Made by a program: the position numbers and the translations under genes
Part shown: in pieces, positions 50,741 to 59,994 of the stretch
Numbering within the stretch: position 1 is the first letter of the stretch
Layout of the letters: every line of letters begins with the position of its first letter
Assembly: GCA_023400235.1 (NCBI GenBank)
Contig: JAEXFI010000034.1
Location: forward strand, 1-64,000
Length of the DNA: 64,000 bases
Direction of reading: 5' to 3'
From: Bacillota bacterium
GTDB lineage: Bacteria; Bacillota; Clostridia; Acetivibrionales; DSM-1351
Notes under the pieces: generated by a model
Databases searched by the model: none
What the model saw: only the letters and a program-made list of their open reading frames with translations
Told to the model about the DNA's origin: nothing

Positions 50741-51793
50741 ATGAAAATTATGGTTTATAACGGACCCCGGCAATTGACGGTGCAAGAAGCTCCCCAACTG
50801 CCAATGGGCAAAAACGAAGTCAGAATAGAGACCATTTGCTCAGGACTCAGCCATGGAACGGAAATGAATGTTTACAGGGGATTGGCACCGTTTTTCAGAA
50901 GAAAATATGACCCGGACACCAGGTTGTTTGTGGATGCCGATGCCGCTGAAATTTGGAAGTATCCCATAAAAAGCTGCGATCCCGGAGTATGGTACATGGG
51001 ATATGCAAATGTGGGAAGGATAACTGAGGTGGGCTCAGAGGTTAAAAATGTAAAAATCGGAGATATAGTTTATTCCTCAGCTCCTCATCAATCAGAATCA
51101 ATTAAAGCTGAAACAGAGGTAATTGTCATGCCGGAGGGCATAAAGCCGGAATACGGGATATTTCTTACCAACCTTATGACTACCTTCAACGGAATTATGG
51201 ACAGCAGGATAAAGCTTGGAGACACTGTTGTGGTAATGGGACTTGGAGTATTGGGACAGCTCGTGGCGCAGATGGCGAAATTGAGCGGCGCCTTCAGGGT
51301 ATACGGAGTAGATATGTATGAAACCAGGCTTGAATCTGCTCTTGAAAACGGGTGCGACAAGGTTTTCAACCCCGCAGAGTGCTCCGATCTGGCTAAAGAA
51401 ATCCGAAAGCTGACCGACAATAAAGGTGCTGATGTGGTAATAGAGGTTACAGGAAACTCTCTAGCACTGAATGAGGCGGTAAGGATAGCTGCCCCCGAAA
51501 CCAGTGTTATTGCTCTCAGCTGGTATCAGGGAATGATAAAGGGTCTGGATTTGTCGGAAGAGTTCCATCATAACCGCATTGGAATAAAACAATCCCAGAC
51601 AAACAATATTGACCCGGCTTTTAAAAATCTTTGGGATGATAAAAGGAGAACGGAAGCCTGCCTGAAAATACTTGAGAATTTAAAGCTGGATAATTTAATT
51701 ACTCACAAAATACCCTATGACGAAGTGTCCGCTGCATATGAAATAGTAGATAACAATCCCGAAAAGGCAATTCAGATTTTGATAACCTATTAA
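50741..51793 (+). CDS. MDR-family dehydrogenase, zinc-site reduced
   Basis: 350 residues of the medium-chain dehydrogenase fold, with catalytic-type Cys33 in TICSGLSHGTE and the Rossmann motif VMGLGVLGQLVAQ near residue 165. The four-cysteine structural zinc lobe seen in the enzyme at 12091 is absent. An insert with FFRRKYDPDTRLF occurs near 50-65. Relatives include BchC-like and threonine-dehydrogenase-like proteins in sugar operons. Together with the isomerase and the Gfo/Idh enzyme downstream it may oxidise a glycoside or sugar at a secondary hydroxyl. Confidence 0.85.
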   Translation: MKIMVYNGPRQLTVQEAPQLPMGKNEVRIETICSGLSHGTEMNVYRGLAPFFRRKYDPDTRLFVDADAAEIWKYPIKSCDPGVWYMGYANVGRITEVGSEVKNVKIGDIVYSSAPHQSESIKAETEVIVMPEGIKPEYGIFLTNLMTTFNGIMDSRIKLGDTVVVMGLGVLGQLVAQMAKLSGAFRVYGVDMYETRLESALENGCDKVFNPAECSDLAKEIRKLTDNKGADVVIEVTGNSLALNEAVRIAAPETSVIALSWYQGMIKGLDLSEEFHHNRIGIKQSQTNNIDPAFKNLWDDKRRTEACLKILENLKLDNLITHKIPYDEVSAAYEIVDNNPEKAIQILITY

Positions 51794-51823
51794 TATAAAA
51801 AAGAAAATGATGGGAGCTTAATT

Positions 51824-52579
51824 ATGAAAATATCCATATGTGTTGATGCATTATATTTTAATGAAGATATATATAAAGGCCTGGAAGAAATAAAGCAATG
51901 CGGATATGAAAATTTTGAAATCTGGAGCTGGTGGGATAAGGAGCTGGACAGGCTTATTGAGGTGAAAAACCGTCTGGGAATGAAACTTACGGCATGCTGC
52001 ACAAAGTTTATAAGTCTGGTGGAGCCTTCCCAGAGAGAGGAATATGTAAAGGGACTCAAGGAATCCATTGAAGCGGCCAAAAAACTTGGCTGTAAAGAGC
52101 TCATTTCCCAGGTGGGAAATGATACGGGAAAAAGCCGGGAAGAGCAGCATAAATCACTGGTCGAAGGCTTAAAGCTGTGTGTGCCCATGCTTGAAGAGAA
52201 TGGTATAACGCTTGTTGTGGAACCCCTTAACACAAGAGTTGATCACCAGGGCTATTATTTATGGAGTTCAGATGAAGCTTTTCAGGTGATTGATGAGGTA
52301 GACAGTCCTAATGTAAAGATTTTGTATGATATATACCACCAGCAGATAATGGAAGGTGACCTGCTGAGGAGAATCATGCCCAATATAAATAAAATCGGAC
52401 ATTTCCACGCTGCCGGCAATCCCGGAAGAAATGAGCTTTATTACGGTGAGCTGGATTATAAAAGAATATTTGGAGAAATAGAAAAGTCGGGCTTTAACGG
52501 ATACATAGGATATGAATATTTTGTAAGGGACCCGGCAGCAGAAGGCTTAAAAAGAACCAGGAGTTACATGGAAGCATAA
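51824..52579 (+). CDS. TIM-barrel sugar isomerase/epimerase (hydroxypyruvate isomerase-like)
   Basis: 251 residues of the AP-endonuclease-2 (xylose isomerase-like) superfamily. Metal ligands are recognisable: Glu in VVEPLNTRVDH, Asp in ILYDIYHQQ, His in GHFHAAGNPGRNE and Glu in YIGYEYF. Overall it is closest to hydroxypyruvate isomerase and other ketose epimerases. GGGAG precedes the ATG. The substrate is unknown; the neighbourhood suggests a keto-sugar made by the flanking oxidoreductases. Confidence 0.87.
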   Translation: MKISICVDALYFNEDIYKGLEEIKQCGYENFEIWSWWDKELDRLIEVKNRLGMKLTACCTKFISLVEPSQREEYVKGLKESIEAAKKLGCKELISQVGNDTGKSREEQHKSLVEGLKLCVPMLEENGITLVVEPLNTRVDHQGYYLWSSDEAFQVIDEVDSPNVKILYDIYHQQIMEGDLLRRIMPNINKIGHFHAAGNPGRNELYYGELDYKRIFGEIEKSGFNGYIGYEYFVRDPAAEGLKRTRSYMEA

Positions 52580-52666
52580 TCTGGGAGATGAGCAAAAACA
52601 GACCTTCAGAGAACATTATAAGAATCAGATTTATGTAAACATATTTTATTTGCTCTGGAGGCGAAA

Positions 52667-52691
52667 GGTTGAAAGAAAACTACTTTCAACC
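52667..52691 (+). promoter_or_regulatory. Intergenic hairpin before the Gfo/Idh gene
   Basis: GGTTGAAAG (52667-52675) and CTTTCAACC (52683-52691) pair perfectly around seven bases; A and T runs extend the stem. It might be an mRNA-processing or attenuation structure inside the operon. Confidence 0.5.
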
Positions 52692-52732
52692 CTTTGAATT
52701 TATATCCGCAGAGCGGACAGGGGGAGATAAAA

Positions 52733-53749
52733 ATGAAAATAGGAATAATCGGCTGTGGAGCCATTACTCGTTTCCGTCACGCACCTGAGTGTCAAAGCAA
52801 TCCAAACATAGAAGTTGCAGGGTTTTTCGATCTTGTGGAGGGCAGAGCCGGTGAAATGGTTGAAATATACGGCGGCAAGGTATATGCGGCTTATGAAGAT
52901 ATGCTGGAGGATGCTGAGGTTGACGGAGTAATTGTCTGCACATCCAATGCCACTCATGCCGAGGTAACGGTTAAATCCTTAGAGGCAGGAAAGCATGTTC
53001 TGTGTGAAAAACCTTTGTCTACTACTGTGGCTGACGGGATTGCCATGAGTAAAACTGCAGTAAAAGCGGGCCGGCTGCTGATGATAGCACAAAACCAAAG
53101 GTATGATATAGCACATGTAAAAGCAAAAGAAATCATCGGCTCAGGAGTATTGGGCAAGGTTATTTCTTTTAAGACTGAGTTTTCTCACAGCGGCCCTGAA
53201 AACTGGGGAATTGATAAAACGAAGAGCACGTGGTTCTTCAATAAAAACACAGCAATTCTGGGGGCCATGGGGGATCTTGGCGTTCATAAAATTGACCTCA
53301 TGAGGTGGATACTTGAAGAAGAATTTATTAATATTTCTGCAATCGTAGGCTCCTTTGACAAAAAGGATGCGGAAGGTGAACCGATTAAAGTTGATGATAA
53401 TTCACTATGCCTGCTGGAGACGGATGGCGGAATTATAGGTACCGTTAATGCTTCCTGGTCCAATTACGGAGCGGTTGAAAATTCTACTACCATCTATTGT
53501 ACGGATGGGGTGATAAAAATTTATGCAGCACCTCTGCATGAGATTAAAGTCATAAGAAAAAATGGAGAAAATATATTGTATGAGCTGCCGGAACAAACCC
53601 GCTCGGGTGTGGTAGACGCTTTTGAACGTGCAATAGCCAACGGCGGGAAATCACCCATATCCGCAGAAGATGCAGTTAAAACGCTCAAAGTGGTATTTGC
53701 GGCAATTGAAGCAGCTGAAAGCGGTAAAAAGGTAACAGTACAATATTAG
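52733..53749 (+). CDS. Gfo/Idh/MocA-family oxidoreductase
   Basis: 338 residues: N-terminal Rossmann fold with GIIGCGAITRFRHAPEC, the conserved CEKPLSTTVADG segment that carries the catalytic lysine, then the C-terminal alpha/beta domain (MGDLGVHKIDLMRWIL). GGGGGAGA sets the ATG at 52733, and the in-frame ATG at 52694 lies upstream of it. Members oxidise or reduce sugars and inositols with a tightly bound NAD(P); several act on glycosides at C3. The operon context (MDR enzyme, isomerase, GH3) fits such a role but does not prove it. Confidence 0.92.
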   Translation: MKIGIIGCGAITRFRHAPECQSNPNIEVAGFFDLVEGRAGEMVEIYGGKVYAAYEDMLEDAEVDGVIVCTSNATHAEVTVKSLEAGKHVLCEKPLSTTVADGIAMSKTAVKAGRLLMIAQNQRYDIAHVKAKEIIGSGVLGKVISFKTEFSHSGPENWGIDKTKSTWFFNKNTAILGAMGDLGVHKIDLMRWILEEEFINISAIVGSFDKKDAEGEPIKVDDNSLCLLETDGGIIGTVNASWSNYGAVENSTTIYCTDGVIKIYAAPLHEIKVIRKNGENILYELPEQTRSGVVDAFERAIANGGKSPISAEDAVKTLKVVFAAIEAAESGKKVTVQY

Positions 53750-53767
53750 TGTGTTTGGAGAGACATT

Positions 53768-56029
53768 ATGGAAAAAATAAAAGCTTTAATCTCTGAAATG
53801 ACTTTTGAGGAAAAGGCAAGTATACTCTCAGGAGAAGATTTTTGGCATACAAAAGCTGTGAAAAGGCTGAATATTCCTGAAATTACCGTATCCGACGGGC
53901 CCGCAGGACTTCGGAAGCAAGCTGTTATAGACGGAGTTCTGACCACTGTCCCGTGTACCTGCTTCCCATCTGAATCAATGCTTGCCTGTTCCTGGGATAC
54001 CGCACTGATGGAGCAACTGGGAAAAGCTATGGGCGAGGAGGCAGTGTATGAAGGTGTAAATGTGATTCTGGGGCCGGGCTGTAATATAAAAAGGTCCCCG
54101 GTGTGCGGAAGGAATTTTGAGTACCTGTCAGAGGATCCATACCTGTCGGGAGTCCTTGCCGGGCACTTGATCAAAGGTATACAATCAACTGGTACAGGTA
54201 CCTCCTTGAAGCATTATATCGCAAATAACCAGGAGCACAGGCGGCTTTGCATCAATGCGGTCATTGATGAACGGGCTCTTAGAGAGATATATTTGAAAAG
54301 CTTTGAGCTTGCTGTAAAAATCGGAAAGCCCTGGACAGTAATGTGTTCATATAATAGAGTTAACGGTGGATATGTATGCGAAAGCAAGGAACTGCTTACA
54401 GATATTTTAAGAAGTGAATGGGGTTTTGATGGAGTCGTCGTATCAGACTGGGGAGCTGTCAATGACAGGGTAGCTTGTCTTAGGGCGGGACTGGACCTTG
54501 AAATGCCATCTTCGGGAATGGTGAATACTCAAAAAATCATCGATGCTTTTCACAAGGAAGAGCTTGATATGGAGACTCTTGACAAGTCGGTAGAAAGGGT
54601 ACTTGAATTGGTTTTTAAAGCGGTTGAAAAGAAAACCATCAAAATATCCCAGGACATTAAAAGCATAAATCATAAAAAGGCAGGTCAAATAGCAGGAGAA
54701 TGTGCAGTACTGTTAAAAAATGAGCAAAAGATACTTCCTGTATCACAAAATGAAGAAATAGCTTTTATAGGACTGTTTGCCAGGAATTCAAGATTTGAAG
54801 GAGGAGGCAGTTCCCATGTCATTCCCACGCATACTGATTCGGCATATGAGGAAATGTGCAGGCTTTTGGGCCGTAATATTCCTTTTGCTCCGGGGTATAA
54901 TCTCAATAGTGATATTCCCGATGAAGAATTAATAAGTGAGGCTAAGGAAATAGCTTCAGGCGTACAAAAGGTAGTTATTTTTGCCGGGCTGCCGGAAAGC
55001 TATGAATCAGAAGGTTATGACAGAAAACACATGGAAATACCTGCTTCACACAGCAGTTTGATAAAGGAAGTCAGTAAAGTTAACAGAAATGTAATCGTGG
55101 TTTTATCCAATGGGGCTCCTGTTACCATGCCGTGGATAGATAATACCAGGGCTGTAATGGAAGGTTATTTATGGGGACAGGCAGGAGCCGGGGCCATTTG
55201 TGAGCTTTTGCTGGGTATTTCAAACCCCTGCGGCAAGCTGGCGGAATCTTTTCCGGCAATTTTAGAGCATAATCCGTCATATCTGAATTTCCCGGGAGAA
55301 GCTGATGAGGTGCATTACAGGGAATCTTTATTTGTAGGCTACAGATACTACGGCATGAAGAAGCTAAAACCTCAGTTTTGCTTTGGACACGGCTTGTCTT
55401 ATACAAGTTTCGAGTATAGCTCTTTGATTATGGATTCTCGGGTTTTTGACGAAAGTGAAGAAGTGGCATTAAGCTTCAAGATAAAAAATACAGGAGACAG
55501 GCAGGGAAAAGAAATATATCAGGTTTATGTAAAAGCTCTGGAAAGTAATGTAAATAGGCCGGTGAAAGAGCTGAAGCAATTTGGAAAGGTGGAATTGCTC
55601 CCCGGTGAAGAGCGGGTAGTATATGTGAAGCTTGACCGCTCCGCATTCTCACACTTCTGTACACACAAAAAGGCCTTCAGAGCCCTGGAAGGGGAGTTTG
55701 AGGTACAGGTTGGTGCTTCTTGTGAAGATATAAGGCTCGCTTCCGGAATAAAAATCAATTCACGGGATAAAGTCAAGAAAATTTATCATAGAAATTCCAC
55801 TATTGGAGACATAAAGGAAACCTCCACGGGGAGAAAACTGTTTGAAGAACTTGAAGAAAAGTATCCGGAGGCATTTGAAATGATATTTAACGGTATGGAG
55901 GAGGATGGAAGCGATTTTAAAGACAGGATGATATATTATACCGTTCTCAGATCTCTGGTGTACTTTAGCAAGGGTCTCATAAGCGAGAAAAAAATAGATG
56001 AGCTTCTGGAAAAACTAAATAAAGGTTGA
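53768..56029 (+). CDS. Glycoside hydrolase family 3 beta-glucosidase
   Basis: 753 residues without a signal peptide, so cytoplasmic. The (beta/alpha)8 N-domain (about 5-300) has VSDGPAGLRK near the substrate pocket and the nucleophile Asp227 in VVSDWGA. The alpha/beta sandwich GH3_C domain (about 310-540) has GGGSSHV. A fibronectin III-like domain follows (about 575-650, LSFKIKNTGDRQGKEIYQVY, ELKQFGKVELLPGE). A helical tail of roughly 70 residues ends the protein. It would hydrolyse beta-glucosides imported by the upstream transporter. It is the last gene of the locus. Confidence 0.95.
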   Translation: MEKIKALISEMTFEEKASILSGEDFWHTKAVKRLNIPEITVSDGPAGLRKQAVIDGVLTTVPCTCFPSESMLACSWDTALMEQLGKAMGEEAVYEGVNVILGPGCNIKRSPVCGRNFEYLSEDPYLSGVLAGHLIKGIQSTGTGTSLKHYIANNQEHRRLCINAVIDERALREIYLKSFELAVKIGKPWTVMCSYNRVNGGYVCESKELLTDILRSEWGFDGVVVSDWGAVNDRVACLRAGLDLEMPSSGMVNTQKIIDAFHKEELDMETLDKSVERVLELVFKAVEKKTIKISQDIKSINHKKAGQIAGECAVLLKNEQKILPVSQNEEIAFIGLFARNSRFEGGGSSHVIPTHTDSAYEEMCRLLGRNIPFAPGYNLNSDIPDEELISEAKEIASGVQKVVIFAGLPESYESEGYDRKHMEIPASHSSLIKEVSKVNRNVIVVLSNGAPVTMPWIDNTRAVMEGYLWGQAGAGAICELLLGISNPCGKLAESFPAILEHNPSYLNFPGEADEVHYRESLFVGYRYYGMKKLKPQFCFGHGLSYTSFEYSSLIMDSRVFDESEEVALSFKIKNTGDRQGKEIYQVYVKALESNVNRPVKELKQFGKVELLPGEERVVYVKLDRSAFSHFCTHKKAFRALEGEFEVQVGASCEDIRLASGIKINSRDKVKKIYHRNSTIGDIKETSTGRKLFEELEEKYPEAFEMIFNGMEEDGSDFKDRMIYYTVLRSLVYFSKGLISEKKIDELLEKLNKG

Positions 56030-56171
56030 ATATCTATCTGATTCAGCAGTTGCTGTATTTTTCCGGCTAAAATATTAACTACTTATATTTCAGGTGTTTA
56101 ATAAATCCATTATGTGGTACATAATATCAATAAAGAATATGGGCGTAATTAAACGCGGGAGGTGCTGAAGT

Positions 56172-56636
56172 ATGCTTGGTGCAGGAGAAAAAGCAATAGA
56201 TTTTAAGCTCAAAACAGCTGAAAATAAGGAAATAAGCCTTTCAGACTTTAAAGGAAAGAAGATAGTACTGTATTTTTATCCCAAGGATGATACTCCGGGC
56301 TGTACGAAAGAAGCCTGCGGTTTCAGAGATGTTTATGATTATATACTTGAGGCCGGAGCGGTTGTCGTTGGAATAAGCCCGGATGGAGAGAAATCCCATG
56401 AAAAATTCAGGAATAAATACAATCTTCCCTTTTATCTGCTGAGTGATGAGGACCATAAAGTATCTGAAGCATATGGTGCCTGGGGTGAAAAGAAAATGTA
56501 CGGAAAAACCTATATGGGGATTATAAGGTCCACCTTCATAATTGATGAAAACCTGACCATCCAGAAGGTATTTCCAAAAGTATCCCCGGACAAGCATGCA
56601 GAAGAGGTTTTGGGCTATGTCCAAAAGTCAGTTTAA
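56172..56636 (+). CDS. bcp: Thioredoxin-dependent thiol peroxidase (Bcp/PrxQ peroxiredoxin)
   Basis: 154 residues: YFYPKDDTPGCTKEACGF shows peroxidatic Cys44 and the PrxQ-type second Cys49, five residues apart. It reduces hydrogen and organic peroxides with thioredoxin. GGGAGGTG precedes the ATG. It is monocistronic, closed by the terminator at 56663. Confidence 0.96.
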   Translation: MLGAGEKAIDFKLKTAENKEISLSDFKGKKIVLYFYPKDDTPGCTKEACGFRDVYDYILEAGAVVVGISPDGEKSHEKFRNKYNLPFYLLSDEDHKVSEAYGAWGEKKMYGKTYMGIIRSTFIIDENLTIQKVFPKVSPDKHAEEVLGYVQKSV

Positions 56637-56662
56637 ACGAGAGAGACAGTATTGTTTATTAA

Positions 56663-56698
56663 AAATCCCCTTCTCCTTTGAGCTGGGGATTTGTTTTT
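56663..56698 (+). terminator. Terminator of bcp
   Basis: AAATCCCC (56663-56670) pairs with GGGGATTT (56685-56692), followed by GTTTTTT. Confidence 0.85.
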
Positions 56699-56705
56699 TG
56701 CATTG

Positions 56706-56738
56706 AAAAAGGAGCCGGGAACACCCAGCTCCTTTTTT
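56706..56738 (-). terminator. Terminator of the chemotaxis receptor gene (works on both strands)
   Basis: AAAAAGGAGC (56706-56715) pairs with GCTCCTTTTT (56728-56737), with GGG/CCC inside the loop; on the minus strand it ends in a T run, 16 bases after the receptor's stop. Confidence 0.85.
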
Positions 56739-56753
56739 AATGCATTTAATAAT

Positions 56754-58007
56754 TTACCTGAGCTTATACTTTTTCAGCTTGGTGTCAAGCTGCTTTACAA
56801 GCTGGTCAAGACTTTGAGATGCCACCTTCATGTCATCCAGGGTCTTGAGCTGGTTTTCAGTGGTTGCAGCAACTTCCTGGCTGGAGGCTGCCGTCTGCTG
56901 CGAAACAGAGGAGATGTTCTCAATGGCGCTGATAACTTCGCTCTTGTCTTCCTGCATCTTTATAACTGCTTTATTTACATCGTTGATTTTTGCAACAATA
57001 TAATCAATGGCGTTTGCAATATCACTAAAGGAACTGTTTGTCTTATCAACTGCCAGGTTCTGTTCCTGTGAAACCTTTTTCATTATCTCCATGGAGGAAA
57101 TCGCCAATGCAGATTCTTCCTGAATGCTCTGCATCATATTATTGATTTCTTCAGTAGACTTTCTGCTCTGGTCAGCCAGTTTTCTGACCTCATCTGCAAC
57201 GACTGCAAAGCCCTTTCCGGCTTCTCCGGCTCTTGCGGCTTCTATTGCGGCATTCAAGGCCAGCAGGTTTGTTTGCTCGGCAATATTTTCAATGGATTCA
57301 ACGAATAAACCAATATCCTTTGTTGTGTTTGTAAGGTTTTCTACCACGGCAAAGATTTTTTCAGAGGTCTCGTAGGTTTCCTTTGATTTGTCTCTCAAGG
57401 TGGTTACGGCCTTAAGTCCAACAGTATTAAGGTCGATTATCTTGTTGGTCTCATTTGTAATACCGCTGTAGCTTTCATAAACAAAATTAATCTGGTCTGA
57501 GAGCTTGTCAACCACCTGTACTCCCAACTGTGCTTCTTCAGCCTGTGAAGAGGCTCCCTTGGCTATTTCATCGATGGTTTTGGAGATTTCTTCAATTGCT
57601 CCTGTGGCATTGTCAGAAGTGGAGGTTACCTTTCTGGAGGCCTGGGAGATGGACAGTGAGAGATTGAAAAAGCTCTCTATCAACGAACGTACATCACTTA
57701 TTACATGATTTACCACTGAAGCCACATGACCCAGCAGTCCATAAGCCTTTGGTTCAATCATGTGTGAAAAATCTCCCGACTTGAAGCTGTCTAAATCCTT
57801 TGAAAATTGCTTAATAGTTTTTTTGTACTGCAGCCCGGTCAAAATAATAAAAACGATACAAGTTACAAGGCTGGCGAACAAGGTGTAAAAGGCAAAAACT
57901 ACCTTGCCGCTGATGATACCTCCCACGACGCATAGAACAATACTGATTATGACACCAATAAGATACAAATTACTGGGTTTGCTGCCATTTGTCTCTGAAT
58001 TTTTCAT
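56754..58007 (-). CDS. Methyl-accepting chemotaxis protein without a large extracellular domain
   Basis: 417 residues: two close transmembrane helices (about 14-34 and 40-62) with only a few residues between, then a linker, and a long MCP signalling domain with the hairpin tip [19 protein letters not shown] and flanking [14 protein letters not shown]. Because there is no ligand domain it probably senses a membrane or cytoplasmic cue or works with partners. The start is the ATG at 58007 after GGGGGGA; an upstream frame extension lacks support. Confidence 0.92.
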   Translation of the reverse strand: MKNSETNGSKPSNLYLIGVIISIVLCVVGGIISGKVVFAFYTLFASLVTCIVFIILTGLQYKKTIKQFSKDLDSFKSGDFSHMIEPKAYGLLGHVASVVNHVISDVRSLIESFFNLSLSISQASRKVTSTSDNATGAIEEISKTIDEIAKGASSQAEEAQLGVQVVDKLSDQINFVYESYSGITNETNKIIDLNTVGLKAVTTLRDKSKETYETSEKIFAVVENLTNTTKDIGLFVESIENIAEQTNLLALNAAIEAARAGEAGKGFAVVADEVRKLADQSRKSTEEINNMMQSIQEESALAISSMEIMKKVSQEQNLAVDKTNSSFSDIANAIDYIVAKINDVNKAVIKMQEDKSEVISAIENISSVSQQTAASSQEVAATTENQLKTLDDMKVASQSLDQLVKQLDTKLKKYKLR

Positions 58008-58314
58008 TATTAATCCCCCCGAAAATGACAAGTGTTTGTAAATGATAATTATCTGTCCAGTCTAATTTCTCAAATAAAAAACACCTTCTTTATGTAACTT
58101 CATTAATCTTATTCTACAAAAATAACCAAAATCCTTTTTAATTTTAAAATAAAAAAGTGCCAATCATCAAGTCAATACTCTCAGAAAGCTTTAGCCTCAA
58201 CCTAAAACCCGAACCTGGGTCTTTTAAACCATAGCTATTAATTTTTAGTAAATACGTACATAATGCCAAATAAAATTGCAGGAAAAATTGGATAGGCTTA
58301 TGTCCTGCTTAAGA
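58008..58314. other. Intergenic region upstream of the citrate promoter
   Basis: About 300 A+T-rich bases between the divergent receptor and citrate-synthase genes. I see no gene; regulatory sequence for the receptor gene presumably lies near 58020-58080. Confidence 0.5.
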
Positions 58315-58352
58315 TTGACACTGTGTGTATAATTGTATACAATTATACACAC
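58315..58352 (+). promoter_or_regulatory. Promoter with 30-bp perfect palindromic operator (GntR-type)
   Basis: TTGACA (58315-58320), 17 bases, TACAAT (58338-58343). A perfect 30-base palindrome, GTGTGTATAATTGTA followed by its exact complement, covers 58323-58352, that is the spacer, the -10 and the start region. Its centre TTGTATACAA fits the TnGTnnnACnA style of FadR-subfamily GntR sites. The GntR gene closing this cluster (62075) is the probable regulator. The leader of about 100 bases also contains GCAGCGCTGC near 58425. Confidence 0.8.
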
Positions 58353-58455
58353 ATACATAAATACCGATCTAAAGTGAATCTGAAAACAGATTCCATCTTT
58401 AATAAATATTCATGTACTATTTGCAGCGCTGCGCAGCAGCAGAATGGAGGTCAAA

Positions 58456-59832
58456 ATGATCGAATTTAACAAAAAGTCCAATACCCTTGAGCAAACGCAA
58501 TACAAATATGCGCTTCAGGATTTGGCAGAGCCCAATCTTTACAGAGAGATATTCTCCTATGATGAAGTACCCAAGTGTGCCTTCAATCATCGAAGAGTTC
58601 CCATGAACCCTGCAGATGAAATATGGATAACCGACACCACCTTCAGGGACGGTCAGCAGTCAAGAGCGCCATATACGGTGGAACAGATTGTCACGCTCTT
58701 TGATTATCTCCACAGGTTGGGAGGACCCAACGGCATCATAAGGCAGACAGAATTCTTCCTATATAGTGACAAGGATAAGGAAGCAGTCTACAAATGTATG
58801 GAGAGGGGCTATGAGTTCCCTGAGATCACCAGTTGGATTCGAGCCTCAAAAACGGATTTTGAGTTGGCAAAACAGATGGGAATGAAGGAAACAGGCTTTT
58901 TGGTAAGCTGTTCCGATTATCATATATTCAACAAGCTGAAGATGACAAGAAAGCAGGCCATGGACAGCTACCTGAGTGTTATTAAGGAAGCCATAAGTGT
59001 GGGAATAAAGCCAAGATGCCACCTGGAGGATATTACAAGGGCTGATTTCTATGGTTTTGTAGTTCCTTTTGCCCTTGAACTCAGGAAAATCATGGATGAG
59101 AGTGGAGTGCAAATAAAGCTCAGAGCCTGCGATACAATGGGATATGGTGTTTCCTACCCAGGGGCTGCTCTGCCCAGAAGCGTGGGGGGGATAATATACG
59201 GTTTGCGTCATCATGCAGGTTTCCCAAGTGAGCTTATCGAATGGCACGGACACAATGATTTTTACAAGGCTGTCTGTAATTCTTCTACGGCCTGGTTATA
59301 CGGCTGTTCGTCCGTTAACTGTTCACTGCTGGGAATAGGGGAACGAACCGGGAATACACCACTTGAGGCCATGGTGTTTGAATATGCCTCATTGAGAGGA
59401 ACAACAGATGGAATGGATACTACGGTTATAACTGAAATAGCCGAGTACTATGAGAAGGAGCTTGACTACGAGATACCTCCCAGAACACCATTTGTCGGCA
59501 GACACTTCAATGTGACCCAGGCAGGAATACATGCAGACGGTCTTTTAAAGGACGAAGAAATATATAATATATTTAATACCGGAAAGCTGCTGAACAGGCC
59601 TATTGGTGTTGCTATAACCCAAACCTCCGGCCTGGCCGGAATTGCCTTGTGGGCCAACAATTACTTCCGCCTTTCAGGGAATGCCCTTGTTGACAAGAAG
59701 GATGAGAGAGTAGCCACAATAAAGGAATGGATTGATGCCCAGTATCAGACAGGCAGAAATACCTCCATCAGCGACAAGGAAATGCTGAAGATTATAAAGG
59801 AGCTTACACCAAGCCTTATTCCTCAAAAATAA
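58456..59832 (+). CDS. Re-citrate synthase (homocitrate/isopropylmalate synthase-like)
   Basis: 458 residues of the HMGL-like family: TDTTFRDGQQSRAPY holds the first metal Asp, PRCHLEDITRADFYG and WHGHNDFYKAV give the catalytic and metal His residues, and GIGERTGNTPLEAM the conserved glycine-rich turn. The long N-terminus (NLYREIFSYDEVPKC) and lack of a LeuA regulatory domain agree with clostridial Re-citrate synthase, which condenses oxaloacetate and acetyl-CoA to citrate with Re stereochemistry and is often misannotated as isopropylmalate synthase. GGAGG at 58446-58450 selects the ATG at 58456. The adjacent aconitase supports this over a leucine or lysine role. Confidence 0.9.
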   Translation: MIEFNKKSNTLEQTQYKYALQDLAEPNLYREIFSYDEVPKCAFNHRRVPMNPADEIWITDTTFRDGQQSRAPYTVEQIVTLFDYLHRLGGPNGIIRQTEFFLYSDKDKEAVYKCMERGYEFPEITSWIRASKTDFELAKQMGMKETGFLVSCSDYHIFNKLKMTRKQAMDSYLSVIKEAISVGIKPRCHLEDITRADFYGFVVPFALELRKIMDESGVQIKLRACDTMGYGVSYPGAALPRSVGGIIYGLRHHAGFPSELIEWHGHNDFYKAVCNSSTAWLYGCSSVNCSLLGIGERTGNTPLEAMVFEYASLRGTTDGMDTTVITEIAEYYEKELDYEIPPRTPFVGRHFNVTQAGIHADGLLKDEEIYNIFNTGKLLNRPIGVAITQTSGLAGIALWANNYFRLSGNALVDKKDERVATIKEWIDAQYQTGRNTSISDKEMLKIIKELTPSLIPQK

Positions 59833-59994
59833 AAAGTTTTGCAGCAAAGGCAAAAGGTGTGGTGTTCGTTCATAAAATTGAGTATCATTATATTGGCAAT
59901 TAAGCTGATTGCTTAATATTTTTAAGCCGAATTTTATTACTAAACACTTTGTAATAGAAATTATTCTATATTATCTAGGGGGTCGAAGAGGCAA

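Noticed and set aside
58456..59832. 2-isopropylmalate synthase or NifV homocitrate synthase
   Set aside because: No LeuA regulatory domain, an extended N-terminus, and an aconitase plus GntR neighbourhood fit Re-citrate synthase better.
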